Counted from the first letter of the stretch, positions 26,630 through 34,666 are shown. The stretch is 64,000 nucleotides of DNA from Pseudomonas baltica (GCF_014235765.1 NZ_JACMYH010000006.1:154490-218489), one strand, 5' to 3'. The notes: generated from the letters alone by a model not told the origin. Numbers and translations are program-made.

Positions 26630-27052
26630 ATGAACCTACGTCAGCGGGGTTTCACTTTGCTGGAACTGATGATCGTCGTGGCAATCGTCGGTATCCTTGC
26701 GAGCATCGCCTTACCCGCCTATCAAGCGTACGTCAAACGCGCCGCTTATTCGGAAATTGTGAACGCGATGGATCCGATGAAGACGGCGATCAGCGTTTGC
26801 TATCAGACAACTGGGGCGTTGTCAGATTGCGATTCGATGGCGAAGATAGGAATGCAAGCGCCTAGCAAAACTACGGGAGCATTGGCTTCCATAACCATTT
26901 CCCCAAAAACGGCTGTGATCGCAGCCACGCCTAATGCATATAGAGGTGTTTCCGCGACCGACACCTGTACTCTTGAGCCAGCGGCGGAAGAAGGGGGGTT
27001 GGGCTGGACGTTTAGTGGACCATGCGTGAGCAACGGCTACATAAAGCGCTAG
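26630..27052 (+). CDS. pilA: Type IV major pilin-like protein, first tandem copy
   Basis: 140 residues. The leader MNLRQRG is followed by FTLLELMIVVAIVGILASIALPAYQAYVKRAAYSEI, a type IVa pilin helix with Glu5. The globular part has four cysteines (SVCYQ, SDCDS, DTCTL, GPCVSNGYIKR), of which the last pair would form the D-region loop. It shares its whole layout and length with the pilin at 27266 and clearly arose by duplication. It faces pilB, the usual place for pilA. Which of the two tandem pilins is the main fibre subunit cannot be told from sequence. Confidence 0.9.
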   Translation: MNLRQRGFTLLELMIVVAIVGILASIALPAYQAYVKRAAYSEIVNAMDPMKTAISVCYQTTGALSDCDSMAKIGMQAPSKTTGALASITISPKTAVIAATPNAYRGVSATDTCTLEPAAEEGGLGWTFSGPCVSNGYIKR

Positions 27053-27159
27053 TAGTCGGACCGCATCCGAGTGACAAAAAATGACAGATTCTGCGCATTA
27101 ATATGCCTGTGCCACCTGTTTTTGGCGCATTGTTGGGCGCAGCTCTGTAAGTACAATGT

Positions 27160-27175
27160 TGGCACGGACAATGCT
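27160..27175 (+). promoter_or_regulatory. Sigma-54 promoter of the second pilin gene
   Basis: TGGCACGGACAATGCT matches the RpoN consensus in every invariant position. The expected start is near 27186, about 80 bases before the ATG at 27266. Confidence 0.88.
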
Positions 27176-27265
27176 TTAAGCAAGATAGGCAGCAGCGTTG
27201 AGCTCATCATGACTCGCTTGGCAGATTGTTCGCCGTGGTATTCACGATAATTGAAGGGGTTGAAC

Positions 27266-27688
27266 ATGAATAATGCGCAGAAAGGTTTTACTTTGATCGA
27301 GCTTATGATCGTCGTAGCGATCATCGGCATTCTTGCAGCTATAGCATTGCCAGCATATCAAAACTACACCAAGCGGGCTGCGTACTCCGAAATCATTACA
27401 AATATGGATGCAGTGAAGGGTGCGATAGCCGCTTGCTACAATGAGACGTCTGCTTTTGCATCTTGTGATACCTCTGCTAAGCTGGGCATCACTATCCCGA
27501 CCGGTAAAACAACAGGCGCGCTTAACAAGATTGAAGTCGCAGATACTGGTGTCATGACCGCGACTCCAAATAAATTCAAAGGTATTTTGGATACTGAGAC
27601 CTGTGTCCTGACACCCAAAGCTGAAAGCGGAGTTTTGACTTGGACCTACAGCGGTGGCTGTGTGACAAGTAACTACGTTAAAGGCTAA
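27266..27688 (+). CDS. pilA: Type IV major pilin, second tandem copy
   Basis: 140 residues from ATG 27266 with GAAGGGG 7-13 bases upstream. Leader MNNAQKG then FTLIELMIVVAIIGILAAIALPAYQNYTKRAAYSEI, with Glu5. Four cysteines sit in the same places as in the first copy (AACYN, ASCDT, ETCVL, GGCVTSNYVKG). It has its own, better sigma-54 promoter, so it may be the main fibre subunit. The gene is lower in GC than its neighbours and ends 57 bases before tRNA-Thr, a position known in P. aeruginosa for strain-variable pilin and accessory genes. Confidence 0.92.
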   Translation: MNNAQKGFTLIELMIVVAIIGILAAIALPAYQNYTKRAAYSEIITNMDAVKGAIAACYNETSAFASCDTSAKLGITIPTGKTTGALNKIEVADTGVMTATPNKFKGILDTETCVLTPKAESGVLTWTYSGGCVTSNYVKG

Positions 27689-27745
27689 TATCTGGGTGAG
27701 CCCGGAGCAATATTGATCTGGGCTCACATTATTGAAGATATCCTA

Positions 27746-27821
27746 GCCGGTGTAGCTCAGTCGGTAGAGCAGCGCACTCGTAACGCGAAGGTCGTAGGTT
27801 CGATTCCTATCTCCGGCACCA
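27746..27821 (+). tRNA. tRNA-Thr(CGT)
   Basis: D arm GTAGCTCAGTCGGTAGAGC, anticodon loop CTCGTAA (anticodon CGT), T arm AGGTTCGATTCCT and encoded CCA. The acceptor GCCGGTG/CTCCGGC has a T-T mismatch at the sixth pair, with all other pairs intact. 76 bases. Confidence 0.94.
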
Positions 27822-27904
27822 TCCCAACCCAGCATCATCCTCTAAACATCGTCAATTTCAGTTCTGGAAGTGATGATGCCGCAACCCAGCATACGGAAAT
27901 CACC

Positions 27905-28450
27905 ATGGTTCTCACAGGATTCAGCCGCCTCGCAGCGGCTTTTGTGTTTCTGGCGGCACTGCCCGCCTGCTCCACTCACAAGGATTTCTACGCCACCGGA
28001 GGCAGCCGTGCGGATGGCGTTATCGACGTTGCCTATGATTTCAATTATCTGGAAACGCCGGTTGTCGATCTGAAGCAGGCGTACACTATCGCCCGGTCCA
28101 AATGCTCCCTATGGGGCTACGTAGACGCAGAGCCTTTTGGCGGAGCCACCCAGGAATGCACTGCCAGACGCGGTTTTGGTGATTGTTCGGCGTGGCGGGT
28201 CTCAAAAAAATATCAGTGCTTGGGTAATCTGGGCAGCGTATCTGCGCCACTTAATTACCTAGGCTCAGCGCAGCCTCCAGTTCAGGTGCCTGCCCGACAG
28301 GCAGTTGCGTCTCCCCAACCAGCACCGACAGCAACGCCCGCCCCATTGTCGTCCGCTGAGTACAAAGATCGGCAGATCGATTTGCTGATGCAGCAGAACT
28401 TGCCTTACGACGAGTATCAAAAGAGATATCAGGCAATCATGGCGCAGTAG
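27905..28450 (+). CDS. YecR-like lipoprotein
   Basis: 181 residues from ATG 27905. A lipoprotein signal (FVFLAALPAC, lipid-bearing Cys22) is followed by a YecR-like domain (FYATGGSRADGVIDVAYDFNYLETPVVD, then SKCSLWGY, TQECTARRGFGDC and KKYQCLG), a Pro/Ala-rich linker and a C-terminal stretch (KDRQIDLLMQQNLPYDEYQKRYQ) that looks like a SHOCT-type short helical domain. YecR proteins are outer membrane or periplasmic lipoproteins with no settled function. In E. coli yecR belongs to the flagellar regulon; here it lies beside tRNA-Thr. Family call from motif memory, so moderate confidence. Confidence 0.72.
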   Translation: MVLTGFSRLAAAFVFLAALPACSTHKDFYATGGSRADGVIDVAYDFNYLETPVVDLKQAYTIARSKCSLWGYVDAEPFGGATQECTARRGFGDCSAWRVSKKYQCLGNLGSVSAPLNYLGSAQPPVQVPARQAVASPQPAPTATPAPLSSAEYKDRQIDLLMQQNLPYDEYQKRYQAIMAQ

Positions 28451-28529
28451 TGAATCGGGAGCAGGGCATAAAGCTTTCCAGTTCGGTTCCTTACATGGAT
28501 AGCCCACACGACATGCCCAGGAGCCCCCC

Positions 28530-28940
28530 ATGTTCAGCCACATCCAAATCGGCGCCCGCGACCTGGCAAAAATGGTCGCCTTCTACGACCACATCTTCCA
28601 AGCCCTCGGCCTTATCCGCATGCCGGAAGAAAACGACGGGGGCCCAGCCGGCGCTGGTTGGCAACGGCCCGATAAGCCCTGGCCCCAGGTCTACGTCCAG
28701 CTCCCGTTCAACGGCCTCCCGGCCACTTGGGGCAACGGCATGCAGGTCAGCTTTGCGGCGCAGTCGCAGCAGCAGGTGCGGGACGCGTGGCAGGCAGCGT
28801 TGGACAACGGTGGCAGCGACGAGGGGGCGCCGGGTTTGCGGCCGCAGTATTCACAGGACTACTACGGCGCCTATTGCCGGGACCCTGAAGGCAACAAGTT
28901 ATGTTTCGTTCACGCATCGGATATGGCCAGTTCAGCTTAA
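28530..28940 (+). CDS. VOC family (glyoxalase/bleomycin resistance-like) protein
   Basis: 136 residues. The paired beta-alpha-beta-beta-beta units of the VOC fold are suggested by MFSHIQIGARDLAKMVAFYDHIFQALGL at the start and GAYCRDPEGNKLCFVH at the end, with the usual metal-type His4 and the PEGN glutamate. The substrate cannot be told. AGGAGCCCCCC lies just before the ATG. Its stop overlaps by 4 bases the stop of the membrane protein gene that reads toward it. Confidence 0.88.
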   Translation: MFSHIQIGARDLAKMVAFYDHIFQALGLIRMPEENDGGPAGAGWQRPDKPWPQVYVQLPFNGLPATWGNGMQVSFAAQSQQQVRDAWQAALDNGGSDEGAPGLRPQYSQDYYGAYCRDPEGNKLCFVHASDMASSA

Positions 28941-29704
28941 CTCCGACGCAAGTTGGCCAGGCGCGCAACCCCAGCCGTCAGCAGTACCGCCAGCACCACG
29001 CCTGTCGCCACGGCGGGCAGTATGCCCAGTTGCACTACCATCTCCTGCAAGCTGAGGTAGAAGCCGATCACGCCGACGGCGCCAATCGCGTTGCCTCTGA
29101 CAATCGCCGCGAGCTCCTGGCGTCCGCCCTGCACATGCGCAAAAACCGCCAGCGGCCAGGCGATGATCGGAATGGGCGCCAGGTAGCCGCTGACCACGGG
29201 GCCCAACCACTGCGCCCCTGCGGTGATCAGTAGCAGCAGCAGGGTAGCGGTCAACATCCGCATGGGAATGATCCAGTGGGGTAACGCAACCGGGCGCGCC
29301 AGGGGTTTGCCATCGTTCGACGTCACCCGAATCAGCGCGACCACCAGGCACAGGGTAATGGCGATGGAGGCAATGGGTGACCCCAGCCGGTTCATCAGTA
29401 GCGCCGTGGCAACGTAGAACACCACGGCGGCCAGGCATCCGAGCACCACTGAAATGCGGCGAGTCACCGCAAGATAGAACAGGTAGGTCGCCTGAATAGC
29501 CGCCACGCCCGCCAATGCACCGGGCACTGCCATCGCCACGAACCCCGGGCCTTGTTCGAGGCTGAGAAACAGCATTACCACGGCGGAGGTCACCGGAAGC
29601 CCGGACAGCAGCCCGCCAACGTGTGTGCCCCAGCGTTTGGCAGCGATGGAGATGAACAACATGAGCAGCGGCGTGATGAGCAGCTTGAGGTAGAAAACAG
29701 TCAT
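28937..29704 (-). CDS. Multi-pass inner membrane protein with internal repeat
   Basis: 255 residues, mostly hydrophobic, with about eight membrane segments. I do not recognise the family. The two halves show a repeated motif: GGLLSGLPVTSAVVMLFLSLEQG (about residue 29-51) and GPVVSGYLAPIPIIAWPLAVFAHVQGG (about 167-193), which suggests an internal duplication as in small transporters. Charged residues after the second copy (QGGRQELAAIVRGN) may lie in a cytoplasmic loop. A transport or resistance role is possible but not shown. Convergent with the VOC gene. Confidence 0.75.
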   Translation of the reverse strand: MTVFYLKLLITPLLMLFISIAAKRWGTHVGGLLSGLPVTSAVVMLFLSLEQGPGFVAMAVPGALAGVAAIQATYLFYLAVTRRISVVLGCLAAVVFYVATALLMNRLGSPIASIAITLCLVVALIRVTSNDGKPLARPVALPHWIIPMRMLTATLLLLLITAGAQWLGPVVSGYLAPIPIIAWPLAVFAHVQGGRQELAAIVRGNAIGAVGVIGFYLSLQEMVVQLGILPAVATGVVLAVLLTAGVARLANLRRS

Positions 29705-29861
29705 GTACGTGCGTCTTTGTTTTTAGTCCATACGTTGTACATGATTCGACGTTGGGCTTTTATTCAATCGGCACCGGGAATGGCGATTGTTTGCCTCGAC
29801 CTGTATCGTTTTCGTCCTGTATGCCGACAGCTTATAAGCCCGCCCCTGACTCTGGGCAAGG

Positions 29862-30116
29862 ATGCCAACCGTGAAATACTTCTTCATCATTCTGGCCAGC
29901 TACGCTTCGGTCTATCTGTGTGTGTCGCCTTTGCTCGATGCGCGGGTGCAGGACGTCATCGAAGGCCTTGAGATGCGCCGCCGGGCGGCGGATATCGAGG
30001 CCTATATCGAACACGTGATCCAGGCGCTGAATCGCAGCAAGCTCGAGTACGCCCTGTTCGGCGGCACGCTGATTGCGGCATTGGTCAGCGCCGGTGTGTG
30101 GTTGCTGGGCGATTAG
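29862..30116 (+). CDS. Small membrane protein of unknown function
   Basis: 84 residues. Two hydrophobic segments, FFIILASYASVYLCVSPLL near the N-terminus and FGGTLIAALVSAGVWLLG at the C-terminus, frame a charged helical stretch (DVIEGLEMRRRAADIEAYIEHVIQALNRSKLE). Both ends would sit on the same side of the membrane. I do not recognise the family. There is AAGGATGCCAACC before the start (ATG 29862 in GGATGCC context). No operon partner is visible. Confidence 0.6.
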   Translation: MPTVKYFFIILASYASVYLCVSPLLDARVQDVIEGLEMRRRAADIEAYIEHVIQALNRSKLEYALFGGTLIAALVSAGVWLLGD

Positions 30117-30171
30117 GCGGGGCCGTTGAACGAGGTGTGCAGGTCGGCAACGTCCTGCACCCCTTGCTCGG

Positions 30172-30351
30172 TCACTCGGGCTGCTTGTCCTGTTCGCTGA
30201 ATTCCACTGCCAGGGCAGCGGCTTCCACGTCACTGGTGCGTATGTGCAACTGTCCTTCGCTGTCCTGAACCTGAAACACCGGGCTCATGTCGTGTGTCCG
30301 GTACTGCTCGGGGATGTCATTGCCTTCGAGTTTCTTGACTGAGATGGCCAT
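30172..30351 (-). CDS. Small conserved-looking hypothetical protein
   Basis: 59 residues from ATG 30351, which has GGGAGG 7-12 bases upstream; this sets the start. The chain is soluble (MAISVKKLEGNDIPEQYR, then SPVFQVQDSEGQLHIRTSD) and acidic at the end. No family recognised. It stands alone, divergent from the gene at 30476. Confidence 0.6.
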   Translation of the reverse strand: MAISVKKLEGNDIPEQYRTHDMSPVFQVQDSEGQLHIRTSDVEAAALAVEFSEQDKQPE

Positions 30352-30475
30352 GGTTTTTCCTCCCAAAGAAGCTGTGACCGGCGCCCTCGGCCAAGGTGCA
30401 GTCCGAAGCGTTGCACAGGAACTTACCTTGCCTGCAATGCCTCGAATCTCTACCTATCATCAGAGGCTTCCTACC

Positions 30476-30694
30476 ATGACCACACGCGATGAAATCCAGC
30501 CAAAAGCCCCGACCCTCGATGCCAGCGGCAAGCCGGTGAACGTGGTCGAGCGCGATATCGAAAATGAAACGCCTGCCACCGAAGGCGTCGACAAGGTCAT
30601 CACGCCCACCTCCATCAAGGAGAAAGAGCAGGATGCCGAGACCTTGCAGCGCAAGACCGCCGAGATCGAACGCAAGATCGCCGACGGTCGTTGA
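30476..30694 (+). CDS. Small charged hypothetical protein
   Basis: 72 residues from ATG 30476 with CAGAGG 9-14 bases upstream. Very rich in Lys, Glu and Asp (ERDIENETPATEGVDKVITPTSIKEKEQDAETLQRKTAEIERKIADGR), likely helical at its C-terminus and otherwise disordered. No family recognised. A rho-independent terminator follows about 100 bases downstream. Confidence 0.6.
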   Translation: MTTRDEIQPKAPTLDASGKPVNVVERDIENETPATEGVDKVITPTSIKEKEQDAETLQRKTAEIERKIADGR

Positions 30695-30793
30695 TGTCGT
30701 GAAAAAGGAGAAAAGTGCAGCTAACCGTCCGTTCACATCCGTTTCACGCGGCATTTACATTCTTGGGCGTAATGTTGACCTTGCTCCTTCTTC

Positions 30794-30829
30794 AAGCCCG
30801 CTTTCCTCCCCGTCGGCGGGCTTTTCTTT
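30794..30829 (+). terminator. Rho-independent terminator
   Basis: AAGCCCGC, a 13-base loop, GGCGGGCTTTTCTTT. It ends the transcript of the small gene at 30476 and lies about 125 bases before lemA. Confidence 0.78.
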
Positions 30830-30954
30830 GTCTGCGATTTGGCGTTTCGCCCAGCCAGGCCTGCTAACCTCACCTATTCAAGCGTCGAACCGAACCAGGT
30901 TTCGGCGCGTTGCAGTGGCCATGACCACTGCCTTCCAAGGAGCTTGACCCCACC

Positions 30955-31554
30955 ATGACCATTTCCCTGCGCACACGGTTGTTGACCGTGTTGATGTTCG
31001 CCACGCTGCTCAGTGGCTGCGGCGTCAATAACATTCCGCAATATGACGAACAGGTAAAATCGGCCTGGGCTCAGGTGGAGAACCAGTACCAGCGTCGTGC
31101 CGACCTGATCCCCAATCTGGTGGAAACGGTGAAGGGCTACGCCAAGCAGGAGCAGGACACCCTGACTCGAGTGATCGAGGCGCGCGCCAAGGCCACGTCG
31201 ATCCAGGTCGATGCCAACACGCTGGACGATCCGGCCAAGCTGCAGCAGTTCGATCAGGCCCAGCAGCAACTCAGCGGTGCCTTGAGCCGTTTGATGGTGA
31301 CGGTCGAGCGTTATCCTGACCTGAAGTCGAACCAGAACTTCCTGGCGCTGCAGTCGCAGCTCGAAGGCACGGAAAACCGCATCGCGGTAGCGCGTCGCGA
31401 CTTCATTGCCTCGGTTGAGAAGTACAACACCGAGATCCGTACCTTCCCCGGCAAGCTGTGGCAGATGACCATGTACCGTGACCAGAAGGTTCGCGAGAAC
31501 TTCAAGGCCACGGCACCCAATGCCGAGCAAGCGCCGAGCGTGAAGTTCCAATGA
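30955..31554 (+). CDS. lemA: LemA family lipoprotein
   Basis: 199 residues from ATG 30955, with AAGGAG 11-16 bases upstream. The signal peptide ends in a lipobox (LLSGC, Cys22). The LemA fold is plain: NNIPQYDEQVKSAWAQVENQYQRRADLIPNLVETVKGYAKQE and later ENRIAVARRDFIASVEKYN, all helical. LemA proteins are membrane-tethered helical bundles found next to TPM-domain proteins, as here. The role is not well defined. Its stop overlaps the next gene by 4 bases (ATGA), and the three genes to 32954 are one operon. Confidence 0.95.
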   Translation: MTISLRTRLLTVLMFATLLSGCGVNNIPQYDEQVKSAWAQVENQYQRRADLIPNLVETVKGYAKQEQDTLTRVIEARAKATSIQVDANTLDDPAKLQQFDQAQQQLSGALSRLMVTVERYPDLKSNQNFLALQSQLEGTENRIAVARRDFIASVEKYNTEIRTFPGKLWQMTMYRDQKVRENFKATAPNAEQAPSVKFQ

Positions 31555-32318
31555 AGCCATGGCGGTGCCTGCCGCTGTTGATGCTGCTGTGGGCTGCCAC
31601 GGCCGGGGCGCTGGAGTTTCCAGCGCTTAGCGGTCGGGTGGTGGACCAGGCGGGCCTGCTCGACGGGCAGACCCGCAGCCAGCTCAGCCAGATGCTCGAG
31701 GCACACGAGCAGGCGACCTCCGAGCAGGTCGTGGTGGTGACCGTGCCGGACCTGCAGGGCACGGACATCGCCGATTACGGCTACCAGCTCGGGCGTGCCT
31801 GGGGCATTGGCCAGAAAGGCAAGGACAATGGCGCCTTGTTGATCGTCGCCAAGGCCGAGCGCAAGGTGCGCATCGAGGTCGGTTATGGCCTGGAAGGGCA
31901 ACTGACCGATGCGCAGTCCTCCATCATCATCAATAACGTGATCGTGCCGTCGTTTCGCCAAGGCGATTTCGCCGGCGGCATTCGTGCGGGTGCAGCGGCC
32001 ATGTTGCAGGTGCTGGGGGGCGATCCCCTGGCCGAGCCGCAGCGCAGCGATGCGCAGGACCAGGGCCGGGATCAGCAGCGTCTGCCCTGGCCGGCCTTCC
32101 TGATACTGATCATCATCGTGATAGTAATGATTCGCGGCGGTGGCGGAGGGGGTCGCGGTGGCCGAGGCGGCGGTGGTCGTTCGGTACTCACGGGTGCGGT
32201 GCTGGGCGGCCTGCTCGGCGGCGGAGGCCGTGGTGGCGGTGGTTTCGGCGGCGGCGGCGGTGGTTTTGGTGGCGGTGGCGGCGGCTTCGGCGGCGGGGGT
32301 GCATCGGGTGGCTGGTAA
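31551..32318 (+). CDS. TPM domain protein with Gly-rich tail (YgcG family)
   Basis: 255 residues. Signal peptide (LPLLMLLWAATAGALEFP), then a TPM domain (GRVVDQAGLLDGQTRSQLSQMLEAHEQATSEQVVVVTVPDLQG ... NGALLIVAKAERKVRIEVGYGLEGQLTDAQSS), a transmembrane segment (PAFLILIIIVIVMI) and a tail made almost only of Gly with Phe and Ser. This layout is standard for YgcG/MOLO1-like membrane proteins paired with LemA. The domain is exposed in the periplasm. Overlaps lemA by 4 bases. Confidence 0.92.
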   Translation: MKPWRCLPLLMLLWAATAGALEFPALSGRVVDQAGLLDGQTRSQLSQMLEAHEQATSEQVVVVTVPDLQGTDIADYGYQLGRAWGIGQKGKDNGALLIVAKAERKVRIEVGYGLEGQLTDAQSSIIINNVIVPSFRQGDFAGGIRAGAAAMLQVLGGDPLAEPQRSDAQDQGRDQQRLPWPAFLILIIIVIVMIRGGGGGGRGGRGGGGRSVLTGAVLGGLLGGGGRGGGGFGGGGGGFGGGGGGFGGGGASGGW

Positions 32319-32336
32319 ATCGAGCGGGTACGCAGC

Positions 32337-32954
32337 ATGACATTACTGGACGAAAGCGCGCAGAAGCGCGTGGCCACGGCGATTGCCGAGGCAGAACTGC
32401 ACACCGACGCCGAGCTGGTCACGGTGCTTGCACCCCACTCGGACGACTACACCTACATTCCGTTGTTGTGGGCGGGGTTGATCGCGTTGCTGGTGCCGGG
32501 TCTGATCAACTATTACCCCGGTTGGCTGAACGCTCATCAGTTGCTGCTGGCGCAATGGGCAACCTTCATCGTGCTGGGGCTGCTGTTTCGCATTCCGGCC
32601 CTGACCACGGCGTTGGTACCGCGCCGAGTGCGGCATTGGCGAGCGGCGAACATGGCGCGCCGGCAGTTTCTGGAGCGCAAATTGCATCACACTCAGGGCG
32701 GAACGGGGATGCTGATCTTCGTTTCGGAGGCAGAACGGTACGTGGAAATTCTGGTGGACGAGGGGATTTCCAGTCGCGTCGGGGATGACACCTGGAACGC
32801 GATCGTCGAAGCGTTCACTGCGCGGGTCAAGCGCGGTGAAACGATGGAGGGTTTCGTCGGCTGTATCCAAGCGTGTGGCGAGGTGTTGCGTGAGCACGTG
32901 CCGGTCACCCATCCTCGTAACGAGCTACCGGATCGGTTGGTCGTACTGGGCTGA
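32337..32954 (+). CDS. TPM domain membrane protein
   Basis: 205 residues, a second TPM-type protein with no signal peptide. The N-terminal part (ESAQKRVATAIAEAELHTDAELVTVLAPHSDDYTYIPLL) leads into two membrane segments (LLWAGLIALLVPGLI and WATFIVLGLLFRIPAL), and the C-terminal half (ILVDEGISSRVGDDTWNAIVEAFTARVKRGE) completes the fold. It lies 18 bases after the Gly-rich TPM gene; together with lemA this is a conserved three-gene unit whose shared role is not known. Confidence 0.88.
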   Translation: MTLLDESAQKRVATAIAEAELHTDAELVTVLAPHSDDYTYIPLLWAGLIALLVPGLINYYPGWLNAHQLLLAQWATFIVLGLLFRIPALTTALVPRRVRHWRAANMARRQFLERKLHHTQGGTGMLIFVSEAERYVEILVDEGISSRVGDDTWNAIVEAFTARVKRGETMEGFVGCIQACGEVLREHVPVTHPRNELPDRLVVLG

Positions 32955-33044
32955 CCGTTCGGCCAATCAGACGGATCTAGCGAGGCTATGAGCTGTCGAA
33001 GTGGCAATGCGCTATCATTCGTTCTTTGCCCACGGAGCCTCGCT

Positions 33045-33818
33045 ATGAGCCCGATCATTTTTCCTCAGCCATTCAAGGCGGTGGGGTGTTCCGACTGTCG
33101 AAACCTGGATGCGCTGGGTTTCGACTTCACCATGGCGTTCCAGCCGATTCTCGACGTGCGCAGTGGCAAGCCCTGGGCGTACGAGGCGCTGGTGCGCGGC
33201 ATCAACGGCGAGTCCGCGTTCAGCATCCTGAGTATGGTGAACGATGGCAATCGCTACCGCTTCGACCAGGCTTGCCGGGTCAAGGCCATCGAACTGGCAA
33301 CGCGGTGGGGTTTGCTCGACTTGCCCGACTGCCTGCTGAGCATCAATTTCCTGCCCAAGGCCGTCTACCGCGCCGAAACGTGCATTCGCGCAACGCTCGA
33401 GGCTGCCCGCGAATTCGGTTTTCCGCTTAATCGGCTGATGTTCGAAGTCACCGAAGGTGAGCGTGTGGATGATCCGGCGCATCTGCAGTCGATTTTCGCC
33501 GAATACGAGAAGCAGGGCTTCACTACGGCAATCGACGATTTCGGTTCGGGGTATTCGGGTTTGAACATGCTGGCGACATTCCAGCCCAACGTGCTGAAAA
33601 TTGACATGGCGCTGACTCGCGCGCTGGATCAAGACGCCGTGCGGCAAGCCATCGTGGCGGGGATCGTGCTGGTGGCCGGCAAGCTGAACATCACAGTGGT
33701 GGCCGAGGGCGTCGAAACCGTCGGTGAAAGCACGGCCTTGCAATCATTGGGTATCGATCTGCAGCAAGGCTACCTGTTCGCCCGTCCCGCCATCGGCGAG
33801 TTGCCGCTCAAGCGTTGA
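33045..33818 (+). CDS. Single-domain EAL c-di-GMP phosphodiesterase
   Basis: 257 residues from ATG 33045 (CGGAG 9-13 bases upstream). The whole protein is one EAL domain without a sensor or membrane anchor. Catalytic parts are all present: Glu47 in YEALVRG, the LMFEVTEGE glutamate, DDFGSGYSGLNML and KIDM, and VAEGVET. A cysteine pair near the N-terminus (CSDCRN) is unusual and could bind metal or act as a redox switch. It would hydrolyse c-di-GMP in the cytoplasm. Possibly regulated at transcription or by a partner. Confidence 0.93.
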   Translation: MSPIIFPQPFKAVGCSDCRNLDALGFDFTMAFQPILDVRSGKPWAYEALVRGINGESAFSILSMVNDGNRYRFDQACRVKAIELATRWGLLDLPDCLLSINFLPKAVYRAETCIRATLEAAREFGFPLNRLMFEVTEGERVDDPAHLQSIFAEYEKQGFTTAIDDFGSGYSGLNMLATFQPNVLKIDMALTRALDQDAVRQAIVAGIVLVAGKLNITVVAEGVETVGESTALQSLGIDLQQGYLFARPAIGELPLKR

Positions 33819-33902
33819 GACGTTTGTCAGGGCAGATTGACCTGCGACTGAGATCGTAACTAAGCAAGGTTAGGGCAAGTGTTCACTTGCCCCTGTGTTG
33901 CA

Positions 33903-34487
33903 TCAATCTTCGAGAATGAACGCGAACTTGTCGTCGATCAGCATCTTCAGGTAGTCGTCGAAGCTGTCGGCGATGACCACGTATTCGTCCGGGTCGTGGA
34001 CGAAGCGGATCACCTGGCCTTCGGTGCCTTTGCCGGTCGGGTTGAAGTCGACGAACAGCGTGGACGTGCCGCCGTTGTTCATGCAGTGCGAGAAGCACAG
34101 GCGCTCGCCCAGGCTGACGTCGGCGTCGATGCGTCGATCGACCATTTCCGGGTTTTCCAGAAAGAAGTCGTCGTAGATGTCGGCGATGCTTTTGTCGTTG
34201 GCGGCGCGGTCTTCGAGGATCTGCTCGACCGAGCGCAGGTAGTACGGGTATTCGGCGATGTCCGAGCCCAGGATGAGCACCGAGACTTCACCTTTTTCGT
34301 ACTTCTGCCAGTGCGTGCCGTTCACCTTGGCAAGCAGTTGCAGCAGGCTGTCCGGGCAGTCCGGGTAGACCTCTTTGAGAGCGTCCAGTTGGGTGGGCGA
34401 GGCGCCGGTGGCGAACGCGAGTTCGTCAAGGCTGGCGGCGGGCAGGGCGGCTTTGAGGCCTGAGTGGAACTGTTCGACGATGCTCAA
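33903..34487 (-). CDS. SMI1/KNR4 family protein
   Basis: About 194 residues. Start taken as TTG 34487 because AAGGA sits 7 bases before it; a GTG at 34520 gives 11 more residues without a ribosome site. The fold is suggested by ATGASPTQLDALKEVYPDCPDSLLQLLAKVNGTHW at the N-terminus and YVVIADSFDDYLKMLID at the end, both typical of SMI1/KNR4. Such proteins often act as immunity proteins in contact-dependent or polymorphic toxin systems, but no toxin is visible next to it, so the role stays open. Confidence 0.8.
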   Translation of the reverse strand: MSIVEQFHSGLKAALPAASLDELAFATGASPTQLDALKEVYPDCPDSLLQLLAKVNGTHWQKYEKGEVSVLILGSDIAEYPYYLRSVEQILEDRAANDKSIADIYDDFFLENPEMVDRRIDADVSLGERLCFSHCMNNGGTSTLFVDFNPTGKGTEGQVIRFVHDPDEYVVIADSFDDYLKMLIDDKFAFILED

Positions 34488-34604
34488 GGCTGCTTCCTTA
34501 CACGGGTTTTGTTTGAGCACCTTTGGGCGATTCGTGGCGGTGAGTCAAGGGAATTTACTGTTTGGGGGGTATGTGGGGGGCTGGGAGGAGGGTGGAAGGC
34601 CAAT

Positions 34605-34635
34605 GGCCTCTTCGCGGGCAGAGCCCGCTCCCACA
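34605..34635. repeat. Single short palindromic repeat, 'CTCTTCGCGGGCAGAGC' family
   Basis: Matches one arm of the inverted pair after clpB (17855-17938). Lies upstream of the SMI1 gene and next to the small gene at 34667. Confidence 0.82.
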
Positions 34636-34666
34636 GAGCTCTGCTATCACAGAGGCCTGCGGGGTA

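Noticed and set aside
27122..27141. Second sigma-54-like site (TGGCGCATTGTTGGGC) before the second pilin
   Set aside because: The GG to GC distance is off by one base; the site at 27160 fits exactly.
30700..30793. Possible small RNA before the terminator at 30794
   Set aside because: No promoter seen and it can be the 3' end of the preceding small gene.
32072..32422. Minus-strand frame coding a run of proline
   Set aside because: It is the complement of the Gly-rich tail of the TPM protein.
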